Shown one piece after another: positions 57,438 through 64,000 of a DNA stretch of 64,000 bases. This stretch comes from Bacteroidales bacterium (GTDB lineage: Bacteria > Bacteroidota > Bacteroidia > Bacteroidales > WCHB1-69), in assembly GCA_017554325.1 (NCBI GenBank), contig JAFZIP010000009.1, positions 62,001 to 126,000 on the forward strand, in the 5' to 3' direction. Both the position numbers and the translations under genes were made by a program. The notes below the pieces were generated by a model. That model worked only from the letters and a program-made list of their open reading frames with translations, was not told the origin of the DNA and searched no databases. Position 1 is the first letter of the stretch. Each line of letters opens with the position of its first letter.

Positions 57438-57734
57438 ATGGAAGTATTAAGACTTGAAAGTGGCGACTATCAGACCCAGTTGACGATGAAGTTTCTGAAA
57501 CGCAAGCCCTATCAGAAGCCGCAAAACATTGTCTCCGCAGCCATTCCTGGCACTATCATGGAGGTGTTGGTGAAGGAAGGCCAACAGGTGAGGCGCGGCG
57601 ATGCCCTATGCATTCTCGATTCAATGAAAATGAACAACACTATTTGCGCATCCGACCATGGTGTGGTAAAGAAAGTGTATATCGTAGTTGGCCAATCGGT
57701 TGGCAAAGATGCCCCAATGGTAGAATTTGAATAA
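57438..57734 (+). CDS. Biotin carboxyl carrier protein
   Basis: 98 residues; a ~35-residue lead followed by a biotinyl domain (SAAIPGTIMEVLVKEGQQVR) and the biotinylation site DSMKMNN (Lys near residue 64), the second residue before Lys being Ser rather than Ala of AMKM. Partner of the carboxyltransferase. The 37-bp gap before it consists of AGTTAAGAG-type repeat words. Confidence 0.92.
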   Translation: MEVLRLESGDYQTQLTMKFLKRKPYQKPQNIVSAAIPGTIMEVLVKEGQQVRRGDALCILDSMKMNNTICASDHGVVKKVYIVVGQSVGKDAPMVEFE

Positions 57735-57741
57735 AGCAATT

Positions 57742-58614
57742 ATGGCAAAAGCATTTGTATTCCCAGGTCAGGGGGCCCAATTTGTTGGAATGGGCAAAGA
57801 CCTTTATGACAGCAATCCTAAAGCAAGAGAGTTGTTCGATAAAGCCAATGAAATTCTTGGCTATCGTATCACCGATATTATGTTCAATGGAACGGATGAA
57901 GATCTGAAGCAGACTAAAGTAACTCAACCTGCTGTGTTCCTTCATTCTGTAATCACTGCTCTTTGCATGGATGACTTCCATCCCGATATGGTAGCCGGCC
58001 ACTCTTTGGGAGAGTTCTCAGCTCTTGTAGCGGCTGGTGCATTAACATTTGAAGATGGTCTCCGTTTGGTTTATGCCCGTGCTATGGCCATGCAGAAAGC
58101 CTGCGAAGCAGCCCCTTCCACCATGGCAGCCATCATCAACCTGCCTGACGAAACTATTGAGCAGATTTGCGCTGAAATCAGCAAGAATGGTCAAGTGGTG
58201 GTTCCTGCCAATTACAACAGCCCTGGCCAAGTGGTTATTTCTGGCAATGTGGAAGCTATCAAGGAAGCCTGCACCAAGTTGAAAGAGGCTGGTGCAAAGC
58301 GTGCTTTGCCCTTGGCAGTAGGTGGCGCATTCCATTCTCCATTGATGGAACCCGCCCGCATCGAGTTGGCTGCTGCAATAGAGAAGGCTCCTGTCTGCAA
58401 GCCTATCTGCCCAGTTTATCAGAACGTGGATGCACTGCCGCACACCGATCCAGTGGAAATCAAGGATAACTTGCTGAAGCAGCTCACAGCTCCCGTCCGC
58501 TGGACTCAGAGCGTCATCAATATGATCAACGACGGCATGACAGAGTTTATGGAGTGTGGTCCGGGAACAGTTTTGACAGGACTCATTGGAAGAATTCAAA
58601 AATCTTTAGAATAA
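57742..58614 (+). CDS. fabD: Malonyl-CoA:ACP transacylase (FabD-like)
   Basis: 290 residues: FVFPGQGAQFVGMGKDLYDS start, nucleophile in GHSLGEFSALVAAG (Ser near 85), PANYNSPGQVVISG near 158 and catalytic His in GGAFHSPLMEPA near 197. It loads malonate on the carrier proteins of the cluster. Probably a dedicated second FabD in addition to a housekeeping copy, though that copy is not in this window. Start at MAKAFVF chosen over an in-frame TTG. Confidence 0.95.
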   Translation: MAKAFVFPGQGAQFVGMGKDLYDSNPKARELFDKANEILGYRITDIMFNGTDEDLKQTKVTQPAVFLHSVITALCMDDFHPDMVAGHSLGEFSALVAAGALTFEDGLRLVYARAMAMQKACEAAPSTMAAIINLPDETIEQICAEISKNGQVVVPANYNSPGQVVISGNVEAIKEACTKLKEAGAKRALPLAVGGAFHSPLMEPARIELAAAIEKAPVCKPICPVYQNVDALPHTDPVEIKDNLLKQLTAPVRWTQSVINMINDGMTEFMECGPGTVLTGLIGRIQKSLE

Positions 58615-58666
58615 AAGGCAAACAAAAGAAATCACTTGTGCTTGGCTCATATGAGCGAGGCAGGAC

Positions 58667-59140
58667 TTGAATAAACGGCAAACACCTATCAGTTTGGCAA
58701 TATCGATTGGAAGCCCTGTAATCAAGAAAAAGGTATTAGACAAAATAACCAATCCATTGGTGGATTACCCTACCCTAACACATCCACTGGCTTGGATAGG
58801 AGATAAAGAGTATGTAGAAATTGGCAAAGGCTGTATTATTTGTGCTGAGACGCTTATCACCACAAATATCAAAATAGAAGACTTTGTGATTTTGAACCTT
58901 GGCTGTACAGTTGGACATGATACTATCATCAAGAAATATTCGGCTTTTATGCCTTCTGTCAACATCTCAGGTGAGGTGAGCATTGGCGAAGGGGTATATG
59001 TCGGTACTGGAGCCAAGATAATCAATCAACTTGAAATAGGAGACTACACGATAGTTGGCGCCGGTGCTGTTGTGGCAAAGACATTGCCAGCCAAGTGTAC
59101 AGCGGTGGGAGTGCCGGCGAAGGTGATAAAGGTTCACTGA
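58667..59140 (+). pseudogene. N-terminally truncated PglD/NeuD-like acyltransferase
   Basis: The frame opens only with TTG and begins at SLAISIGSPVIKKKVLDKIT, in the middle of the sugar-binding domain; the Rossmann start (IYGAGGxGRE type) is missing. The beta-helix half is intact (GCTVGHDTIIKKYSAFMPSV with catalytic His, and VGAGAVVAKTLPAKCTAVGV). It is related to the complete PglD-like protein at 46975. A translated short protein is possible but a 5'-truncated remnant is more likely. Confidence 0.65.
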
Positions 59141-59388
59141 AGATGTACCAAGAATCCGCGAAATGTGAAGGATAATAGGCGTGAACCTTCCCAAAGCTAT
59201 TCTCCAGTGGCTGAAAGGCGAAATAGTTGACCCCCACATTTTAGTGCCGGAATATGGAAGGATGTTTGCAAAGAATGACTATTTGATGGAGATAAAGTAG
59301 GGGCTTGGGGTGGTTTAGTTGCGATATTAGGTTTGTGGGTATTATCAATATTCATATTGGGCTTTAAAAAGAGAGACTATTTCATAAA
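59141..59388 (+). other. Gene debris between the capsule cluster and the ThiC-like operon
   Basis: Two fragments can be read. One (about 59180-59300, ending TAG) gives NLPKAILQWLKGEIVDPHIL and more; the other (about 59280-59391) ends in a membrane helix GGLVAILGLWVLSIFILGF followed by KKRDYF, like the C-terminus of an ABC-2-type permease. Neither has a start. They mark a recombination boundary. Confidence 0.45.
59305..59335 (+). promoter_or_regulatory. Predicted promoter of the ThiC-like operon
   Basis: TTG at 59305-59307 and a perfect -7 box TAGGTTTG at 59328-59335, 20 bases apart. The transcript would begin about 45 bases before the ThiC-like ATG. Confidence 0.5.
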
Positions 59389-60564
59389 ATGAAAAATTTA
59401 ATTCAGGAAATTCAAGAAGGCATACTGACAGAGAACCAAGTCAATAGATTGCTCGACCGTAATAATACGGTACTGCTAAAGGGACGTAATAGAGACATTG
59501 CTATAGGAACTGGCTTTTTGATAAAAGTATGCACAAACATTGGTGTCTCTGACCCTAATGAATTGCAATTTGAACTTAATAAATTGCGATTATTAAATAA
59601 TGTCAAGTTCGCCCCCGATATAGTAATGGACCATACAATTGTAAATTTGAAAAAACCATTATGGGAAACAATGGTTGATGAATTTTCTGGTGCTGTTGGT
59701 ACATTGCCGCATTATTTAACATACAATCCACAAAAAGGGATTGATGAGGTTGAGTTATTAGAAATGGTTTCTAAGATGGCAGAATACGGTGTCAGTTTCA
59801 TAACAATACATCCTACAGCCAATAGAAATTTGCTATCTATAGCAAAGAGAGAGAGAGTATTACCAACTACAGCAAGGGGAGGGTCTATTGTACTCAAAGA
59901 TTTAGAAATTAATAGGCGAAAAGAAAACGTTTTTGAGAAAAACTATCTCGCAATTTTAAAGATATTGAAAAGTCATGATATGGCTGTTAGCATTGGCACA
60001 ACTTTTCGACCTTCGAATGTTTTTGAGGCAATGGATATGGCTCATTTAGAGGAAACTAAATTACAGGCTGAATTTGTCAGAGTAGCAAAAGAAAACGGTG
60101 TGAATGTTTTAATGGAAGGGGTCGGACATATTCGATTAAATGATATGGAAAAATATGCTGGTATTATTAAAAGAATTGACGTACCATTTATGCCATTAGG
60201 TCCAATGCCAACGGATGCTTCGGTTGGATTCGACCATGTTGCTTCTGCAATAGGAGCTTCACATTTAGGCTACATGGGTGTTGCAAAGATATTTCATTCC
60301 ATTACAAGAGAAGAACATACAGGCAATGTTCCTTCAGTTGATTCTATTATTGAGGGGTTAAAATCAGCACGAATTGCAGCCCATACAGTTAATATATCGT
60401 TATTCCCCAATTATGCCACAATGGATAAACAAGTAGCACTTACGAGAGCTCATAATAAAACTTGTGTCATTAATCAAGGGCTATTTGCCGATAATATTGG
60501 AGAGAGCTACAATGCAGGTTGTAATAGATGTAAGCACGAATGTCCATTAATGTTAAACTTATAA
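59389..60564 (+). CDS. Divergent ThiC-family (radical-SAM-type) protein
   Basis: 391 residues aligning by eye with phosphomethylpyrimidine synthase: IGTGFLIKVCTNIGVSDP, then PDIVMDHT, VGTLPHYLTY, FITIHPTANRNLL, ARGGSIVL, IGTTFRPSN, LMEGVGHIRLND and PLGPMPTDASVGFDHVASAI. The C-terminal cysteines read CNRCKHEC, spacing CX2CX3C, one residue shorter than the CX2CX4C cluster motif of ThiC. ThiC is normally 420-630 residues and converts aminoimidazole ribotide; BzaF-type relatives make a benzimidazole. This shorter, divergent form is in a tight operon with an iron-type dehydrogenase, so it probably makes another product. No thiamine genes are nearby. Confidence 0.8.
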   Translation: MKNLIQEIQEGILTENQVNRLLDRNNTVLLKGRNRDIAIGTGFLIKVCTNIGVSDPNELQFELNKLRLLNNVKFAPDIVMDHTIVNLKKPLWETMVDEFSGAVGTLPHYLTYNPQKGIDEVELLEMVSKMAEYGVSFITIHPTANRNLLSIAKRERVLPTTARGGSIVLKDLEINRRKENVFEKNYLAILKILKSHDMAVSIGTTFRPSNVFEAMDMAHLEETKLQAEFVRVAKENGVNVLMEGVGHIRLNDMEKYAGIIKRIDVPFMPLGPMPTDASVGFDHVASAIGASHLGYMGVAKIFHSITREEHTGNVPSVDSIIEGLKSARIAAHTVNISLFPNYATMDKQVALTRAHNKTCVINQGLFADNIGESYNAGCNRCKHECPLMLNL

Positions 60565-60574
60565 AAATGATACT

Positions 60575-61735
60575 ATGTTTAGTTTAAATCACTATCAACC
60601 CACAAGAGTGGTTTTTGGCAATAATGCATTAAATGAAATTGTAAAGATTATACAAACTTACGGAAACAATGTTTTTATTGTTTGTAGTAATAGTTTCCCT
60701 GCGAGAAAGGAAAGCAACTTGTTGTTTTCATTATTGGAAAAATCCGGCATTCATTATGAAGTCTTTAATGAAGTGACGACCAATCCAACTGAAGACGTTA
60801 TTCGAAAAGGAGCTACAGCACTGAAAAAAATGCAAAGCAGTGTGATTATTTCAGTTGGAGGAGGTAGCGTTCATGATGCTGCAAAAGCAATGAAGTTGCA
60901 GTATTCTCACTCTTCTGACGGTTTGATAGACTATACTGTAACAGGAAAATATAGTGTTCCGGGGATATCAAATAATATGATACCACATATAACGGTTCCC
61001 ACTATATCAGGAACAGGTGCGGAAGTGTCTCCAGCATCATTGGTAAGAATTGAGAATCAGAAACATATTATTTATAGCCCGTTTCTGTATCCCATAGCAT
61101 GTATTGTAGATACGGATTTGTTCACATGCCAAGATGAAGAAACTATATCAAGAGTGGGTGTGGATGCTTTCTATCAAGGCTTAGAGTGTTTCTTGGCCAA
61201 TAATTCAAATCCATTTTCTGATATGTTTGCTCTTTCAACAGTAGTTTCCTGTTTGAAATACTTACCAGCATTAGTTAAAGATACAAATGATGACAGTTTA
61301 AAGCAGTTGGTTGAATTGGCCTCAATCAATAGCATAAAAGGAGTTTCAAATGCGGGAGTTGGTGCGATTCATGCATTGTCAGATCCATTGAGCGGTCAGT
61401 TTAATGTGCATCATGGCGTTGCGGAAACGATTGTCGCTAAGAGTGTTATCAATCATTATATTGAGAAAAAAGTCGAAAAAATAAATCTTTTAGAAAAACA
61501 TTTGTATCAATCTTTTATTACTACAAACAAAGATTTTCCTCTGATGTTTGTTCAGCAGTTTGATTGGTTTTTGTCGAAACTGGTGATAAACACAACAGAT
61601 GACATTAAAGCCATTAGAACAAAAGGTTATAATATGGATTCCTTAGTTGCGGAATCAAATAACCCTGATATGGGAACTGCGCCTATACATTTATCTAATT
61701 TAGATATTGCTTCGATCTTTAAGCAGTCACTATAG
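60575..61735 (+). CDS. Iron-containing alcohol dehydrogenase family protein
   Basis: 386 residues of group III dehydrogenases: the NAD-binding VVFGNNALNEI and VIISVGGGSVHDAAKAM (GGGS near 97), VPTISGTGAEVSP near 144, DAFYQGLECFLANNSNPFSD near 206, GAIHALSDPLSG near 265 and VHHGVAETI. Of the usual metal ligands the Asp (in DAFYQ) and later His residues remain, but the His four residues after that Asp is Gln. Ten bp separate it from the ThiC-like gene. Expected role: reduce or oxidise an aldehyde/alcohol related to the ThiC-like product. Confidence 0.9.
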   Translation: MFSLNHYQPTRVVFGNNALNEIVKIIQTYGNNVFIVCSNSFPARKESNLLFSLLEKSGIHYEVFNEVTTNPTEDVIRKGATALKKMQSSVIISVGGGSVHDAAKAMKLQYSHSSDGLIDYTVTGKYSVPGISNNMIPHITVPTISGTGAEVSPASLVRIENQKHIIYSPFLYPIACIVDTDLFTCQDEETISRVGVDAFYQGLECFLANNSNPFSDMFALSTVVSCLKYLPALVKDTNDDSLKQLVELASINSIKGVSNAGVGAIHALSDPLSGQFNVHHGVAETIVAKSVINHYIEKKVEKINLLEKHLYQSFITTNKDFPLMFVQQFDWFLSKLVINTTDDIKAIRTKGYNMDSLVAESNNPDMGTAPIHLSNLDIASIFKQSL

Positions 61736-61744
61736 TATGATGTT

Positions 61745-63199
61745 ATGAAGAAACAGGAATTGTTGTCGGATATTACTTCAAGCCTAAACAAAGTAAGTAC
61801 TTTGATTGGGCATGAAAAGAAAACAATGAAGATTTCCAATAAGGAGGTCGTACATTTCCCATTGTTTTTTTCTGAGCAAGTAGCCCCCAATATTAATATG
61901 GAGTATATGGATTCCTGTGCTACTGCCCTTGGATTAATTACATACAAATTGTTGCACAACACAAAAGATGAAGAAAAGGAGGTTGTTAATAAATCAATTA
62001 GGGCTATCCTCAAGATGCAAAATCCAGATAAGTCGTGGTCTTCGGTATTGTATCAAGGCAATGATAAACAAAAGAAACAACTTGACGGAATAATAATTGA
62101 AACCTGTTTTGCTTTGAATGCACTTATTGAGTGTTCCTTTCTTGATAAAGAATATTTGTATGATGAAAATGTATTGACTGAATTTCAGATAAATGATTTA
62201 AGTGATAGAATTAATTTTGTAGTTGAATCAGTGAAATGGCTTGATCAGAATAAGGAAGATAACGGCTGGTATTACACAACTACAAAACATTTTACAGAAA
62301 CTGACAGCATATTACCTACCGCCTCTGCAACCATAAGCGTTATTAATACCTTGCACCAAATATCATCAAAGTTTGAAGCATTACAATCTGAAAATATTCA
62401 AATTAAACAACAGGATTTTAATTTAATAAAAACGCTGATACATAGTGCTTTAAAGGCTTTATTTGATATGCAGAAATCAAGCGGGGGATTTTCAAAAAAA
62501 AGAGGAGATGCCGAAAGTATTGCCCAAACTAGTAATGCATTAGTTGCATTGTTACAATTAGAAACAAATTATATTCAGCCTGAATTTGAGCCTAAAATAG
62601 AGTTGTCTATTAAATGGTTTTTATCAAAAGTTAATAACATTTATGATGATGAAAAAGTTGATGTAACCGATTATTTTGACGAATATGACCAAATCATCGA
62701 AGAAGAGCAGAGACCATTAAAGCGACCTATAAGACACGAAACACATATAGACTCATATTCATTCCTTGCATTACTGAGTATTTCTCAGTCAAAAAAATAT
62801 ATGAAATCTTTGTCTTCATGGTCAAGAATCGTTTTGTATTATCACATAAAGAAATCATATCATCATTTGATGAAACTACAAACAGACGATGGACAATTTA
62901 GTGGTGCTTTTGAATGTAGACGAAAGATTCAGTCAGAAAAATATCCTATATATTCCACTTATCAGGCCATAGTAGCGCTTAAAATCATACAAAATGATTT
63001 TGAGACGTTTTACAAGTCGTATTCTACTATGAGGAAGTACTACTATCGTTTGGGCTTGCTTTTATTAACTGTAATCGTTTTTGGGCTTGTTTTGGTATTT
63101 GGTAATAATAAATCCAAATGGGTTGTATTTGCATTATCCGTAGCAGGTAATATAGCAGCCCAACCCATTATCCAAAAAATGAATTTTAGATTATGGTAA
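61745..63199 (+). CDS. Membrane-anchored protein with prenyltransferase/squalene-cyclase-like repeats
   Basis: 484 residues. Several QW/GGF-type repeats of the alpha-alpha barrel superfamily are seen: LKMQNPDKSWSSV near residue 91, NKEDNGWYYT near 171, MQKSSGGFSKKRGDAESIAQ near 241 and LQTDDGQFSGAFE near 378. No DxDD or zinc-ligand set of true cyclases or farnesyltransferases is evident, so catalysis is doubtful. Two membrane helices follow at about 429-447 and 453-470. It starts 9 bp after the dehydrogenase and is AT-rich. Function unknown. Confidence 0.7.
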   Translation: MKKQELLSDITSSLNKVSTLIGHEKKTMKISNKEVVHFPLFFSEQVAPNINMEYMDSCATALGLITYKLLHNTKDEEKEVVNKSIRAILKMQNPDKSWSSVLYQGNDKQKKQLDGIIIETCFALNALIECSFLDKEYLYDENVLTEFQINDLSDRINFVVESVKWLDQNKEDNGWYYTTTKHFTETDSILPTASATISVINTLHQISSKFEALQSENIQIKQQDFNLIKTLIHSALKALFDMQKSSGGFSKKRGDAESIAQTSNALVALLQLETNYIQPEFEPKIELSIKWFLSKVNNIYDDEKVDVTDYFDEYDQIIEEEQRPLKRPIRHETHIDSYSFLALLSISQSKKYMKSLSSWSRIVLYYHIKKSYHHLMKLQTDDGQFSGAFECRRKIQSEKYPIYSTYQAIVALKIIQNDFETFYKSYSTMRKYYYRLGLLLLTVIVFGLVLVFGNNKSKWVVFALSVAGNIAAQPIIQKMNFRLW

Positions 63200-63623
63200 C
63201 ATGCAAGGGATGAATGTCATCAAAGGATAAGGGGGCACTAATCTTTATCTATGAAGATGGAGAATAATGCCTGCCCTTCGCATAAGCATAAATGAAATGA
63301 TTAATAATGTTCTGTAGGTGTTTGTTTTTGAAGTTTCTGAAAAGCGTTTGTCAGTTTTGCAAATATTTGTTTTGGTTAAGGTGGAAGTAGAATTTATAAA
63401 TAGATACAAATAATGTTTGAATGAATCACGATCAAATAAGACATCTTTGAAGTTTATGGCTGCTGCTATCGCAGGATAAGTCGCCATTAGGCGTTTTGCT
63501 GGTAGGAGATTTACACGGAACCTGTCTGGCAGGTTAAATGAAGAAGGACGGCTGCTACCATACACAAGTGTAGGTAGAATGGATTATTGTATAGTTTGTA
63601 GCTAACTCGAAAATAAGCTGTAT
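63200..63623. other. Gene-free spacer before the NTPase gene
   Basis: No gene of useful length. Two hairpins are visible: AACCTG with CAGGTT (63519-63535) and an interrupted stem CTACC-TACAC with GTGTA-GGTAG (63555-63577). A 16-codon open stretch (about 63268-63318) is not recognisable. TTTG words at 63340-63375 are promoter-like but no pair fits well. Confidence 0.4.
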
Positions 63624-64000
63624 ATGGGAAATACCAAAGAAAAACAGAAGGTAAGAAACAACGAGCATTTCAGATTCTCGTCGGCAAAGAACTATATCAA
63701 GTTTTTTGTGCCGGGCTTTGCTTTCCGACATGACAACCAATTAAAGGGAAAGGATAAGTTCGTGGGAAGGGAATTGCAAATGAGAAAACTGTTTCTGTGG
63801 CTGAACAGTGATTCCCTTTCGGGCTCTTATTTGGTGACAGGATATCGTGGTATGGGCAAATCTCTACTGGTGAGCCGCGTACTCCATAAGCTTTGCCGCC
63901 CGCAAAAGGAATGGAAAGAGTTGGTGTTTAGGGCTGCCGAAGTTTGCGCTTTCATTTCTTGTTTTATTTTCCTTGTGCTAGGAGATGTGCGTTTTTTTAG
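63624..64000 (+). CDS. P-loop NTPase, N-terminal part (runs off the window)
   Basis: Open from ATG 63624 to the end (125 codons plus 2 bases). After FRFSSAKNYIKFFVPGFAF and KGKDKFVGRELQMRKLFLWL it shows a Walker A loop VTGYRGMGKSLLVSRVLHKL near residue 74. A hydrophobic stretch (AEVCAFISCFIFLVLG, about 107-122) looks like a membrane helix, as in KAP-type NTPases. The short distance from start to P-loop fits AAA/STAND-like ATPases acting as conflict or defence proteins, but the domain that would show this lies outside. Confidence 0.65.
   Translation, partial: MGNTKEKQKVRNNEHFRFSSAKNYIKFFVPGFAFRHDNQLKGKDKFVGRELQMRKLFLWLNSDSLSGSYLVTGYRGMGKSLLVSRVLHKLCRPQKEWKELVFRAAEVCAFISCFIFLVLGDVRFF

Noticed and set aside
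59389..60564. ThiC-like protein as ordinary thiamine biosynthesis
   Set aside because: Short length, changed cysteine spacing and the absence of thiamine genes or a TPP riboswitch-like leader argue against it.

Overview
The window looks like a chromosomal segment of a Bacteroidota, most likely order Bacteroidales. Reasons: a dcw cluster with a PASTA-type FtsI and a short FtsL-like protein, a type IX secretion plug protein, TAnnTTTG-type promoters instead of -35/-10 boxes, A-rich rather than Shine-Dalgarno start regions, and a capsule locus opened by an UpxY/NusG-like antiterminator followed by Wza/Wzc-type exporters. I cannot name a genus from the sequence alone. I saw no tRNA, rRNA, CRISPR array or transposase.

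Layout. 1-4.3 kb (minus strand): mraZ, rsmH, ftsL-like, ftsI. 4.3-6.0 kb: divergent AT-rich spacer with a clear promoter, then a T9SS plug protein. 6.0-12 kb: leader with hairpins, UpxY-like NusG paralogue, Wza-like lipoprotein, Wzc-like BY-kinase with a Tyr-rich tail, CpsB-type phosphatase, an outer-membrane barrel and a four-helix-bundle gene between hexamer arrays. 12-17.3 kb: nucleotide-sugar genes (UDP-sugar dehydrogenase, CapE, CapF, CapG, i.e. a UDP-L-FucNAc route). CapF and CapG are riddled with in-frame GC-rich palindromic repeats, and CapF also carries an in-frame DUF559 nuclease-like segment. 17.5-18.9 kb: an AT-rich two-gene island (degenerate HNH protein and a C-terminally anchored unknown). 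19-46.4 kb: RmlA, two FdtA-like isomerases, FdtB-like aminotransferase, MaoC-like and LpxA-like proteins (dTDP-3-acylamido-dideoxyhexose), Wzx flippase, pyruvyltransferase pair, seven glycosyltransferases, EpsG/Wzy-like polymerase, a kinase/HAD/nucleotidyltransferase cassette, a first adenylation-ACP-acyltransferase cassette, HpcH/HpaI aldolase, WbqC, a DegT-like enzyme, the initiating sugar transferase and a PIG-L deacetylase.

47-58.6 kb: a PglD/NeuD acyltransferase, then what reads as a small dedicated type II fatty-acid/polyketide line: amino-acid-type adenylation enzyme, GNAT, three ACPs, two KAS III enzymes, two SDR reductases, an AAC(3)-type N-acyltransferase, an MBL-fold hydrolase, an acyl-CoA carboxyltransferase, a biotin carrier and a FabD-type malonyltransferase. 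Together they could build a hydroxylated acyl (or aminoacyl-primed) group and attach it to an amino sugar of the glycan. 58.6-59.4 kb holds gene debris. 59.4-63.2 kb is a tight three-gene operon with its own predicted promoter: a divergent ThiC-family protein, an iron-type alcohol dehydrogenase and a membrane-anchored protein with prenyltransferase/squalene-cyclase-like repeats. The window ends inside a P-loop NTPase gene.

How the genes work together: CapEFG, RmlA/Fdt and the acylation modules supply decorated sugars; the PglC-like enzyme at 45.2 kb would start the repeat unit on undecaprenyl phosphate, the glycosyltransferases extend it, Wzx flips it, the EpsG-like protein polymerises it, and Wza/Wzc with the phosphatase export and regulate it. 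The UpxY-like protein probably keeps transcription going through the long operon. Functional statements are inferred from family resemblance read by eye; no database search was run.
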